DNA of 47,213 nt from Candidatus Thiobius zoothamnicola (GTDB lineage: Bacteria; Pseudomonadota; Gammaproteobacteria; Chromatiales; Chromatiaceae). Shown here piece after piece: positions 18,737-27,110 of this stretch. Numbering within the stretch: position 1 is the first letter of the stretch; every line of letters starts with the position of its first letter. The stretch is from the NCBI GenBank assembly GCA_030826945.1, contig JAPQLC010000026.1, positions 1-47,213 of the forward strand, given 5' to 3'. Made by a program: the position numbers and the translations under genes. The notes beneath the pieces are model-generated. The model did no database searches. It worked only from the letters and a program-made list of their open reading frames with translations, and had not been told where the DNA came from.

Positions 18737-20866
18737 ATGCAATATATCAACCATAACAAAAATGATGGACAGGGTTTCAACTCATTGATGCAAGGCATTC
18801 AGACGCTGAGTCATCAACTGACTGCGCCAGATGCCGCTTTATTTCAATCGGTCAATGAGCAAAGGGTTGAAATGATCGGGCTGCGGGAGGCTCTGATCAG
18901 TTTTGCGATGGAAGAGGATTGGGTGCAGTTGGCGCAGGCGTTGCAGCGGATCCAGTCTGTCGTGAATCTACTTAACTGTCCGATTCTGGGGATAGCGGGT
19001 TTACTCAATAGCGGCAAGAGTAGTTTTGTTGCCAGTTATTTAAGCGCCACCGGGCGACGGCGTATTTTACGCGGTGACGCCTCGTCTTGCGGCACCCAAC
19101 GGTTTGTGCTTTGGTTGCCGGAGAAATGGCGGCAGGATGACGCTTTGTGGGCGGAATTGGTGGCCCAAATCAGTGGGCTGTTTTGTGGGCGCTATGAAAT
19201 GCTCAGCGATGATTCGCAATCCGCCCATCGTCAATACAATCAATTGGCGGCGGAGGCGGATCAGCAGGTGCTGGATGTGCCTTTGATCGCCACGGATCCG
19301 GGTCTGGATAATTTGGCGTTACTGGATTGTCCCGATGTGCAACGTTCAGATGATGCCTTATCGGCCGCGAAGCGTGAGGCGTTTTTACGCCAGGCGGCGC
19401 CAATTTGTTCGGCCTTTTTGTTCGTCGCCACGCAGAAAAACATTGCGGATGAAAAAGCAGGTAAAGTGGCAGGTGGCTTGCGCGATATGATGCCGGATAT
19501 TCCCTTTTATTTGGTCATGAACCAAGTGGAACCGGATACCGATATGCAACCCCATCAGTTTTTGCAGGACAGGTACATCAAGCATCTGATTGATGTGTTA
19601 AACGTCGAGCATTTTTATGTGGCTTATCATTATCGGATTATGGGTTGGGACGATATGACGCCATCCAGTCTGCATCGTTTGATACAGGCTGATGATAAAG
19701 CTGAGCGAGTGCCGGCGGCCTGGCAGGTGTCGCCAAATGCGGAAGATAATGTGGTTGAAGAGGTGCCGGCTGAGCGCTACTTAATTGGTTTGCCGGAGAG
19801 GCTTGAATCAAGCTATTTGGCGATGTCACAGATTCAATCGCATTGGCATCGTTTTCAAAAACAAAAAAGGCGTCTTGTCTCAACCCTGACGCGCCAGGTG
19901 CGGCATGAGCGTCAACTCATGCAGGCACTGCATCAGCACCTATTGGATTTCTGTCATCAACAGACCACCGATCAGGCCAATAATCCGCGATTACCTCTAT
20001 CGCCGGAATTGATCCAAAAATTACACCGTGGCATGGAGGCGGGCGCGCCGGTTTATATTCGTCCACTGTTATTGAGTGGTCGTAAGATGCAGCAATTGAT
20101 GAGTGGGGGGATTGGGGCGGTTAAAAGGATGCTGGCGCATGTTCGCTTAATTGATAGGGAAGCGCTTTATGCGATCAAGTCGCAGGCGTTGAGCGCACAG
20201 CATTTGATGGAATCCATGCGCGATCATGCCGGGCTGAGGGATTATGTGAAGACAGCCAGCCAGGATGATTTGCAGCAATCCTGGGAAGCGGTGCTGAAAA
20301 AAACGGATTTATCCGCTATCCAGCTTGCTGGGCAATTGGATGATCAAAAGATCGCCATGTCGGCATCGGGTGCCTGGAAGAAGATTTCTCCGGCGAAAAA
20401 GGCCTATGCCATCGTGCAAGGCATGCTGGCCTTGCTGGTCAGCCTATCGGTGGTTTTGTTGATTCCGTTTGATTTCGGTGCCAGCGCGGTGACCCAAGCC
20501 ACGGTGCTGGCTCAGGCTTCGTTGCCTGAATTAGTTACGGCGGCGGGTTTGGGCGGAATGTCTGGCTGGGGATTTGCCTCCACCAGTTTGGCACGCACCT
20601 TGGAGAAAGAATTGTTTGTCCCTTATTTTTCCGATTTTTTTCATTTTGCCTGTGATGCTTTTGGGTTGCCCCGGCAGATTAGTAGCCAGCCAGCCGCTAT
20701 TTGCTTGCAAGGCGGTCAGTATAAATTGCAGCAAAGCGAACTGCCTGGGCAATCCTTGCCGATCCAATATCACCCGCCCAGGTTTTGGTCTTTGAATCAG
20801 GCCGGTTTTGATCATCTGGAACAGACCATACGACAGGTGGATGCGTTGTTGCCGGAGAAGGCGTAA
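18737..20866 (+). CDS. Membrane-associated GTPase of unknown function (first of pair)
   Basis: A 709-residue protein with a TRAFAC-type GTPase domain. G1 is GLLNSGKSS (88-96), a G2 threonine lies in SSCGTQRF (T120), G3 is LLDCPDVQ (D197-C-P-D200 in place of DxPG) and G4 is MNQVEPD (251-257). A long, mostly helical and polar region follows (about 360-550, for example KQKRRLVSTLTRQVRHERQL), then one or two hydrophobic segments near 560-610 (GMLALLVSLSVVLLIPF) and a C-terminal tail. This layout recalls dynamin-like or Era-like membrane GTPases, but I recognise no named family. The ATG is 20 bases from the divergent regulator; an internal ATG at 18785 is possible. The stop overlaps the next start (TAATG), so the two are translated together. 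Confidence 0.85.
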   Translation: MQYINHNKNDGQGFNSLMQGIQTLSHQLTAPDAALFQSVNEQRVEMIGLREALISFAMEEDWVQLAQALQRIQSVVNLLNCPILGIAGLLNSGKSSFVASYLSATGRRRILRGDASSCGTQRFVLWLPEKWRQDDALWAELVAQISGLFCGRYEMLSDDSQSAHRQYNQLAAEADQQVLDVPLIATDPGLDNLALLDCPDVQRSDDALSAAKREAFLRQAAPICSAFLFVATQKNIADEKAGKVAGGLRDMMPDIPFYLVMNQVEPDTDMQPHQFLQDRYIKHLIDVLNVEHFYVAYHYRIMGWDDMTPSSLHRLIQADDKAERVPAAWQVSPNAEDNVVEEVPAERYLIGLPERLESSYLAMSQIQSHWHRFQKQKRRLVSTLTRQVRHERQLMQALHQHLLDFCHQQTTDQANNPRLPLSPELIQKLHRGMEAGAPVYIRPLLLSGRKMQQLMSGGIGAVKRMLAHVRLIDREALYAIKSQALSAQHLMESMRDHAGLRDYVKTASQDDLQQSWEAVLKKTDLSAIQLAGQLDDQKIAMSASGAWKKISPAKKAYAIVQGMLALLVSLSVVLLIPFDFGASAVTQATVLAQASLPELVTAAGLGGMSGWGFASTSLARTLEKELFVPYFSDFFHFACDAFGLPRQISSQPAAICLQGGQYKLQQSELPGQSLPIQYHPPRFWSLNQAGFDHLEQTIRQVDALLPEKA

Positions 20867-22650
20867 TGGGTCAAACGAATGCCATAGCGCATGAGTCGTC
20901 TGATTTCAGCCAGCTAGCCGACGAATTTAAACAAGTCACGATGCAGTTATTTGCGCAGACCAGCAAAGCGGATCGTTTGCTCCGCATGGCGGATAACATG
21001 CGGATGGACGCGCAGCGCCTGGCTTCAAACCGTGGATCCTCAGCGCCTACGATTGGTTTTTTCGGCCCCAAGAATGCCGGTAAATCGTATTTACTGAGCC
21101 GTTTGATGAAAAACGCATCCATTCGCTCATCCGTTAATACGGGTTATGGTGATAAGGGCGGTACTGAGCAACTTATCTGGTATGGTCGCAGCGCGCCAAA
21201 GGATATGGATCCAGTCGCTGAAAAATTCCATCCTATCAACAGTCAAGTGGATACTTGGTTGGCGCGTGAAATCGTACTGGTTGATATCCCTGGTTTTACC
21301 GACCCTGATACCAAGGCTGTCGTTGAGCATAGTCTGACCAGTTGCCAGCTTAAGATATTGGTATTGGATGCCGCCGAAGTGGAGCGTGAAGACGCTGTGA
21401 ACTATGGTGAAGGCTTTGATGGGGCTTATATCTTGCCGGTGATCAACCGGTTGCCAGGCGACCCTGATCAATTGGATGTCGATGATTACCAACAGATGGT
21501 GCGCCGGAATTTGCAACGATGGGCGCCTCATGCCACCTGTTTTGCGCCGGTTTTCCTGCCTTATCTGAAATTTGAAGGGGTTACCTGGACGGTTGAACGC
21601 TTCACCCAAACTTTGGCGCAGGCGGTGCTGGAAGCGCTGGATGTATTAAGTGATTCGCCGGATGAAGGGCAGGCCCAAATCGCGTTGAGGGTTGAGCGCT
21701 TTCGTGCTGAAGTCCGACGTGAACTGCCGGCATTCACTCAGGCGATTGAGCAGGTGACCGAACAGATTGACGCTGTGACGGCGACAATGAGTGAGGAGAC
21801 GCAGGAATTAATTGGTGGCGAGCGCGTTTTGCAAGTGAGCGCGCGTATGGGAATGGGGGCGAAGGCGGTGAACGAGACGCCGTCGGTATTTTTTCCTTAT
21901 CGTTCTATTCAGCGTTTATTGATGATGACCTCAGGGGCTTGGGAAAGTTTGACCATGGGCATTGCCGGTAGTATTCCGTCGTTGGCCTTGACGGCGGTTA
22001 AATCCGTGCGCAATACGCGGGATAAAATTCATTGGTCGCAAGAAATTGAGACTGGCTTGCGTCTGCGTTTGGAGAAAACCGCGTATGAGAAAGTTTTGCC
22101 AACGTTTCAACAGCTTTGCGATGTATTGCAGGATCAGCGGGGCCGTCATTCCTCCGAAAAGAGAAATTGCATGCCCTCAGTGGAAGTGACGGGCGTTGAA
22201 ATATTGATGGATGAATCACGGCGATTGTTTGCGCGGGTGATGAGCGAGCAGGGGACATCGCGGGCCATGAATTACCTGTTCGGCGGTTCAGCGACCCTGT
22301 TGTTTTTCACTTTAATGGCAGCCCCATTAGTCGCTTTATATAAAGACTATGTGTTGACGGCCTGGCATTTGTTGCAAACCCATCAAGTGGTATTCAGTGA
22401 TTTTCCGTCGATTCAGTGGGGCGTTCTGTTTGGTGCGATTCTGTTATCTGCTATGCCAGTCTTTATTCTCGCCGGATTGTTTTTGTCTTTTGCTTTGTCG
22501 CGTCGTCGGATCAGACGTTGCGTGGTGCTGATTCAGGAAGCGCATAAACAATTGATTGGCGATTTGATCCAAACCGGGCGGCTGCGTATTTTCGCGCGCA
22601 ATCCACAGCTGGAGGCAGCCCAATGGCTGGGTGATTTTTTGCGTCGGTAG
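20866..22650 (+). CDS. Membrane-associated GTPase of unknown function (second of pair)
   Basis: A 594-residue GTPase different from the first. G1 is GPKNAGKS (67-74), G2 may be T100 in KGGTEQL, G3 is the canonical VDIPGFTDPD (D140-I-P-G143) and G4-like VINRLPGDPDQLD (N194, D199). A helical middle follows (RVERFRAEVRRELPAFTQAI, about 275-310). Two membrane helices lie at about 472-492 (ATLLFFTLMAAPLVALY) and 518-543 (LFGAILLSAMPVFILAGLFL), with a basic cytoplasmic tail SRRRIRR. GGAGAAGG precedes the start, which overlaps the previous stop by one base. Two different GTPases, both membrane-anchored near the C-terminus and co-translated, suggest a hetero-oligomer that works on the membrane. It ends 176 bases before rpoD. 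Confidence 0.87.
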   Translation: MGQTNAIAHESSDFSQLADEFKQVTMQLFAQTSKADRLLRMADNMRMDAQRLASNRGSSAPTIGFFGPKNAGKSYLLSRLMKNASIRSSVNTGYGDKGGTEQLIWYGRSAPKDMDPVAEKFHPINSQVDTWLAREIVLVDIPGFTDPDTKAVVEHSLTSCQLKILVLDAAEVEREDAVNYGEGFDGAYILPVINRLPGDPDQLDVDDYQQMVRRNLQRWAPHATCFAPVFLPYLKFEGVTWTVERFTQTLAQAVLEALDVLSDSPDEGQAQIALRVERFRAEVRRELPAFTQAIEQVTEQIDAVTATMSEETQELIGGERVLQVSARMGMGAKAVNETPSVFFPYRSIQRLLMMTSGAWESLTMGIAGSIPSLALTAVKSVRNTRDKIHWSQEIETGLRLRLEKTAYEKVLPTFQQLCDVLQDQRGRHSSEKRNCMPSVEVTGVEILMDESRRLFARVMSEQGTSRAMNYLFGGSATLLFFTLMAAPLVALYKDYVLTAWHLLQTHQVVFSDFPSIQWGVLFGAILLSAMPVFILAGLFLSFALSRRRIRRCVVLIQEAHKQLIGDLIQTGRLRIFARNPQLEAAQWLGDFLRR

Positions 22651-22753
22651 ACGGGGGTTACAGAATGCCGCAGTGGATTTGTTTATGTGGACAATGAAGC
22701 CTCACTTTTGTTGAGTTACGCGTTTTTTCCAGGGCGATGCACAAGCGCAACAA

Positions 22754-22762
22754 TGCTATAAT
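22754..22762 (+). promoter_or_regulatory. Extended -10 promoter before rpoD
   Basis: TGCTATAAT is a perfect extended -10 element 65 bases before the rpoD start. No good -35 box lies 17 bases upstream, as is common for extended -10 promoters. rpoD can therefore be transcribed independently of the GTPase genes, although read-through from them is possible because no terminator is seen in between. Confidence 0.6.
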
Positions 22763-22826
22763 GATGGATTACTTCAAGTTCAAACATGGCCAGAATATCG
22801 CTTTCCAGCCTTTCTGAGGAACTTTA

Positions 22827-24680
22827 ATGAACCAAGAACAGCAGGAACAAAACAGCATCCGCGACCTGATCGCCAAAGGTAAGGAGCAAGGGTTCCTTAC
22901 TTACGCCGAAGTCAATGACCACCTGCCTGACAGTATCATTGATTCGGATCAGATAGAAGACATTGTGCGCATGATCAATGATATGGGCATCACTGTCCAT
23001 GAAACAGCGCCTGAAACGGATGATCAGACATTGTCAGACAATGCTGTTTCTGCTGATGACGATGCAGCGGAGGCCGCTGCTGCCGCACTGGCCTCGGTGG
23101 ATGGCGAATTTGGCCGTACGACGGATCCGGTGCGTATGTATATGCGTGAAATGGGCACGGTTGAACTCTTGACCCGGGAAGGTGAGCTAAAAATCGCCAA
23201 ACGTATTGAGGATGGTCTCAATCAAGTCGGTTATGCTGTCGCTTCTTTCCCGCCTGCCGTGGAGCGTTTTATCGCTTTGCTGGAGGCGGCGGATAAAGAA
23301 GAAATCCGTCTCAGCGATGTGATCGCCGGCTTCAAATTACCGGATGTGGGTGATGAACCACCGGTACCGGCCACGACTAAAGCATCTGCTGATAAAACGA
23401 GTGAAGAGTCAAAACAAGACGGTGACGTAGCGGATGAGGACGATGAGGAAGAAGAACCTGGGGAAACCGGCATTGATCTGGAAGAAGTCCGGCAAAAAAC
23501 CCAAGACTTGAAAAAAGCCTATGCTATCTGGATGCAATTGGCTGAACAAAACGGCGACCCGGCGATAAGCCGTGAGGCTATGCACGATAGCGCTGAGGCT
23601 TTTATGGAATTTCGCCTGGCTCCCGCATTATTCAACGAATTAAATGGCTTATTGCGTGCCACCGTCAATCAAATTCGTACTTATGAACGCGATATTCTGG
23701 ATGTATGCGTCATGGATGCCGGCATGCCCAGACGTGAGTTCATCACCTCTTTCCCCAAAAACGAAACCAATCTGGATTGGATTGTGGAAAAAGCTGGCGG
23801 CGAAACAGCCTGGGCTGTTAGTCTGCAAAGCCATATCGACCTTATTCAAGCTGAGCAGGCCAAGCTTTCTGATATTGAAAAACAATGCCAATTGAGCATT
23901 CATGACATCAAGGAAACCAATCGGCGGATGTCAATCGGCGAAGCCAAAGCGCGGCGCGCCAAAAAGGAAATGGTCGAGGCCAATTTGCGTTTGGTGATTT
24001 CCATCGCAAAAAAATATACCAATCGTGGTTTGCAATTTCTTGACCTTATTCAGGAAGGCAATATTGGCTTGATGAAGGCAGTCGATAAATTTGAATATCG
24101 TCGTGGCTACAAATTCTCTACCTATGCGACTTGGTGGATACGCCAGGCCATCACTCGTTCGATCGCTGACCAGGCACGCACCATTCGTATTCCCGTGCAT
24201 ATGATCGAAACGATTAATAAGCTGAACCGTATTTCTCGTCAGATGATTCAAGAGATGGGCCGCGAGCCGACGCCGGAAGAATTGGCTGAGCGCATGGAGA
24301 TGCCGGAAGATAAAATTCGCAAAGTGCTGAAGATCGCCAAAGAACCGATCTCAATGGAAACCCCTATTGGTGATGATGAAGATTCTCACTTGGGTGATTT
24401 TATTGAAGATCAGAATGCCTCTTCACCCGCTGAATCCGCCACCGTCGAAGGGCTGCGCGAAGCCACCCAGAATATGCTTTCCGGGCTTACCTCGCGTGAA
24501 TCCAAGGTATTGCGCATGCGCTTCGGCATTGATATGAACACCGACCATACGCTCGAAGAAGTAGGCAAACAGTTTGATGTGACGCGTGAACGAATCCGTC
24601 AGATTGAAGCCAAAGCTTTGCGTAAGCTGCGGCATCCCAGCCGGTCAGAAAAGCTGCGTTCATTTCTAGACGGTGAGTAA
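22827..24680 (+). CDS. rpoD: RNA polymerase primary sigma factor (sigma-70)
   Basis: A 617-residue housekeeping sigma factor, of the same length class as E. coli RpoD (613). Region 1.1 is at the N-terminus ([20 protein letters not shown]), region 1.2 contains [20 protein letters not shown], and an acidic non-conserved insert ([11 protein letters not shown]) follows. Region 2 has [19 protein letters not shown] and [20 protein letters not shown], region 3 [20 protein letters not shown], and region 4.2 [20 protein letters not shown]. The start ATG follows TGAGGAAC. Unlike the rpsU-dnaG-rpoD operon of many relatives, neither dnaG nor rpsU precedes it; a GTPase pair does. Confidence 0.98.
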   Translation: MNQEQQEQNSIRDLIAKGKEQGFLTYAEVNDHLPDSIIDSDQIEDIVRMINDMGITVHETAPETDDQTLSDNAVSADDDAAEAAAAALASVDGEFGRTTDPVRMYMREMGTVELLTREGELKIAKRIEDGLNQVGYAVASFPPAVERFIALLEAADKEEIRLSDVIAGFKLPDVGDEPPVPATTKASADKTSEESKQDGDVADEDDEEEEPGETGIDLEEVRQKTQDLKKAYAIWMQLAEQNGDPAISREAMHDSAEAFMEFRLAPALFNELNGLLRATVNQIRTYERDILDVCVMDAGMPRREFITSFPKNETNLDWIVEKAGGETAWAVSLQSHIDLIQAEQAKLSDIEKQCQLSIHDIKETNRRMSIGEAKARRAKKEMVEANLRLVISIAKKYTNRGLQFLDLIQEGNIGLMKAVDKFEYRRGYKFSTYATWWIRQAITRSIADQARTIRIPVHMIETINKLNRISRQMIQEMGREPTPEELAERMEMPEDKIRKVLKIAKEPISMETPIGDDEDSHLGDFIEDQNASSPAESATVEGLREATQNMLSGLTSRESKVLRMRFGIDMNTDHTLEEVGKQFDVTRERIRQIEAKALRKLRHPSRSEKLRSFLDGE

Positions 24681-24695
24681 CGTCGCCAATCCGAC

Positions 24696-25097
24696 ATGCT
24701 CGGTAAAATTCTTCTCACTCTGAGCATTATCATTGGCGCGTTGGTCTTCGTGCGGCTACGCCAACGTCGGCAATCGCAACACCAACCTGGTGCTTTATAT
24801 CGGATGGGTGGAAAAACCGCCCCAACCCAGCATCCGCGTTGGGGAATCCGTGGCTTGGCAGCTCTGGTCGTTGTACTCATGTTGGCGACTTCTGGATTCT
24901 TGCTTTATCAATACTGGCGTGACAGCCATCAAGTCATCCAGTTGCGGGTGATTGACGCTGCAACAGGCCAGGTGACGAAATATTCCGCTTATCGAGGGGA
25001 AGTCTCAGCGCGTGAATTTATGACGTTGGATGGTGTGCAGGTCATTTTGTCTGAGCATGACCGAATAGAAATTAATCGTTCGGTACGCCAAAATTGA
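24696..25097 (+). CDS. Small two-helix membrane protein, unknown
   Basis: A 133-residue protein with two membrane helices: LLTLSIIIGALVFV (about 5-20) and GLAALVVVLMLATSGFLLY (about 53-72), joined by a basic cytoplasmic loop (RLRQRRQSQHQ). A soluble C-terminal domain of some 60 residues follows (VIQLRVIDAATGQVTKYSAY), ending DRIEINRSVRQN. It begins 16 bases after rpoD and may be co-transcribed with it. Its last 26 bases overlap the end of the convergent oxygenase gene. I do not recognise a named family. The conserved-looking C-terminal domain and reasonable codon use support a real gene. Confidence 0.75.
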   Translation: MLGKILLTLSIIIGALVFVRLRQRRQSQHQPGALYRMGGKTAPTQHPRWGIRGLAALVVVLMLATSGFLLYQYWRDSHQVIQLRVIDAATGQVTKYSAYRGEVSAREFMTLDGVQVILSEHDRIEINRSVRQN

Positions 25098-25593
25098 ACG
25101 CGACTGACAGACGCAATTGTTGACTTCGGTTCTCTTCCACTTCATGTGCTAATTCAGGCGGGAAAAAGATGAATTCACCGGCTTGTGGGCTTATTCGCCA
25201 GGTGCGATCTGCGGCATACAGCACCAAGTCTCCTGAATTTGCTGGTGTTACCAAGTAATAAACGGCTGACAGTAATTCATCGGATTCAGCGTGATTGTGT
25301 CTTGCTGTGCGTTCACCTGGTTGCATCGCATTGAACCAAAAGCCTATTTTCAGCTTATTGAGTCCTAGCCTTTGGCGAGCGATCTGTAATGCCTGGGTGT
25401 AAATCGGCTCAATCTCGGGGATCGCCATGCGTTCAATATAAATGTTCTCATAGCGTCCCAACTCATAATGTGAATACTGCGCATTCGCGCGCTGGGTCTC
25501 CCGCTCGAATCCCTTCGTCAGCGCAGCATTCTGTGTTGCATATTGGGCGCAGGTGATTTGTTGGAAAGGGGGTTGGCGATCCGTCAGCGACAT
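25072..25593 (-). CDS. Putative 2-oxoglutarate/Fe(II) oxygenase
   Basis: A 173-residue protein resembling the small bacterial 2OG-Fe(II) oxygenase family (PF13759-like). The pattern is GFWFNAMQPGERTARHNHAE (first iron-ligand histidine region), then LLSAVYYLVTPANSGDLVLY, GEFIFFPPELAHEVEENRSQ (distal histidine) and a final arginine in QLRLSVAFNF that would bind 2-oxoglutarate. The middle iron ligand seems to be within HNHAESDE rather than a plain HxD, so catalysis is likely but not certain. The start follows CAGGAGAAATACC. It faces away from the ferredoxin-reductase-like gene (29-base gap), a shared promoter region. Substrate unknown. Confidence 0.75.
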   Translation of the reverse strand: MSLTDRQPPFQQITCAQYATQNAALTKGFERETQRANAQYSHYELGRYENIYIERMAIPEIEPIYTQALQIARQRLGLNKLKIGFWFNAMQPGERTARHNHAESDELLSAVYYLVTPANSGDLVLYAADRTWRISPQAGEFIFFPPELAHEVEENRSQQLRLSVAFNFGVPND

Positions 25594-25622
25594 GGTATTT
25601 CTCCTGTTTTTTTGGTTGGGTT

Positions 25623-26615
25623 ATGACTTGGCGTATCACAATACAACCCAGTGGACACTGTTTCGAGGCTGACGCAAAATCCGATATTCTGGCGGCTGGT
25701 TTGCGTCAAGGCCTGAATTTACGGCATGGCTGCGCGAACGGGTCATGTGGCGAGTGCAAGGCGCGTCTGATTGCAGGCCAAGTTATCCAAGGCAAGCATC
25801 AGGATTTCAGATTCAGCGAACAAGAAAAGGCGGATGGCTACTTTCTCATGTGCCGCTATCTGGCCACCAGTGATTTAATCGTGGAAACTGGTGAGTCGGA
25901 TCAACCGGATTTGATCCCCAAGCAACATATCATTGCGAAAATCAACCGAATCGATCATTTACAGAATGATGTGATTCAGTTGACTATCAGGACGCCGCGT
26001 AGCCAGGGGTTGCAGTTTCTCGCGGGCCAAAGCATCGCTTTGCGCTTCAATGATGTTCCTTCCAGATATCTGCCAATCGCCAATTGTCCTTGTAACAATA
26101 CTTTGTTGCGTTTCCATGTGCGACGGCAAGCTGGCGATGCTTTCAATGATCTGATTTTTCATCAGCTACGAAGAGGTGACGCAGTAAAATTGTATGGCCC
26201 GTCCGGTGATTTCGTTTTAGACGAGGAGTCCGGTCAGCCATTGTTGATGGTGGCCTGGGAGACCGGCTTTGCGCCAATCGCCAGTTTGATTGATCATGCC
26301 ATTGATAAGAATCCTGAACGCATAATCTATTTGTATTGGCTGTCACAAAGCCGCCAGGGTCATTATCTATTGAATTATTGCGATGCCTGGCGTGATGCCC
26401 TGGATCATTTCCAATATCAGGCGATCCGTTTACCCAATGACCAGATGAAAACTTACCAGGATGCCCTTGGTTGGATCATCGAACAGCGCCAGCCTTGCTG
26501 CGATTGCGAAATCTACCTCACTTCACCTGTGGCGGAGCAACAATCTGTGCGCCGTCTTTTACATGACTCCAGCATACCAGCGAAACAGATACATATTACC
26601 CCGGTAGAAAACTGA
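25623..26615 (+). CDS. 2Fe-2S ferredoxin/FAD-NAD(P)H reductase
   Basis: A 330-residue single-chain electron-transfer protein. An N-terminal plant-type ferredoxin domain has ligands C37, C42, C45 (GCANGSCGECKARL) and C77. Then comes an FAD-binding domain with the RxYS-like motif SRYLPIANCP and YGPSGDFVLDEE, and an NAD(P)H-binding domain with ETGFAPIASLIDHA, where the usual first glycine of GTGFAP is E. The order matches oxygenase reductases and the proteins usually annotated as CDP-6-deoxy-glucoseen reductase. It would pass electrons from NAD(P)H to an unknown acceptor; no Rieske or diiron oxygenase gene is next to it. Confidence 0.88.
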   Translation: MTWRITIQPSGHCFEADAKSDILAAGLRQGLNLRHGCANGSCGECKARLIAGQVIQGKHQDFRFSEQEKADGYFLMCRYLATSDLIVETGESDQPDLIPKQHIIAKINRIDHLQNDVIQLTIRTPRSQGLQFLAGQSIALRFNDVPSRYLPIANCPCNNTLLRFHVRRQAGDAFNDLIFHQLRRGDAVKLYGPSGDFVLDEESGQPLLMVAWETGFAPIASLIDHAIDKNPERIIYLYWLSQSRQGHYLLNYCDAWRDALDHFQYQAIRLPNDQMKTYQDALGWIIEQRQPCCDCEIYLTSPVAEQQSVRRLLHDSSIPAKQIHITPVEN

Positions 26616-26644
26616 TGGCGTCAGTGTGAGTTACTCACAGAAAT

Positions 26645-26653
26645 TGTGGATAA
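26645..26653 (-). promoter_or_regulatory. Consensus DnaA box
   Basis: TGTGGATAA is the exact complement of the DnaA box TTATCCACA. It stands alone between the reductase gene and infA, next to CTCACAGAAAT. A single box could titrate or be regulated by DnaA; chance occurrence is possible. There is no cluster, so it is not an origin by itself. Confidence 0.4.
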
Positions 26654-26847
26654 GTCTGTTAAAAACCTGATGGAGTTGGCTGCGAGGCATGGTGTTTAAA
26701 GGGGGCAGGAAAAATGGTTCATTTTTTTCCAAATCACCAGCGCGCGAACCAAATTGGCCAACCCGTAAAGCGCAATCTGAATTCGTCATTATCTGCTTGA
26801 CAGCGGACCATCCATTAAGGATGTTTCAACATGTCGTCCAGTGTTTT

Positions 26848-26856
26848 TGTTATACT
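26848..26856 (+). promoter_or_regulatory. Extended -10 promoter before infA
   Basis: TGTTATACT forms an extended -10 element 35 bases before the infA start. The -35 region is poor. It implies a short leader for infA. Confidence 0.5.
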
Positions 26857-26891
26857 CCGCCGCCTTATTAATCACACAGTGAATAGGTTTA

Positions 26892-27110
26892 ATGGCGAAA
26901 GAAGATGTAATTGAAATGGATGGCTCCGTTGTTGAGACGTTGCCGAACACCATGTTTCGGGTGGAATTGGAGAATGGTCATGTGGTGACTGCGCATATTT
27001 CCGGCAAAATGCGCAAGCATTATATCCGTATTTTAACTGGCGATAAGGTCAAAGTTGAGATGACACCTTACGATCTGACCAAAGGACGCATCACTTTCCG
27101 CGAACGTTAA
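26892..27110 (+). CDS. infA: Translation initiation factor IF-1
   Basis: A 72-residue OB-fold protein that binds the ribosomal A site during initiation. It has the complete family sequence, for example [39 protein letters not shown] and the ending [13 protein letters not shown]. Its last 20 bases overlap the end of the convergent clpA gene. The neighbourhood infA/clpA is conserved in gammaproteobacteria. Confidence 0.99.
   Translation: MAKEDVIEMDGSVVETLPNTMFRVELENGHVVTAHISGKMRKHYIRILTGDKVKVEMTPYDLTKGRITFRER

Noticed and set aside
26689..26871. 60-codon frame between the reductase gene and infA
   Set aside because: Low-quality sequence with no domain; it runs over the infA promoter.
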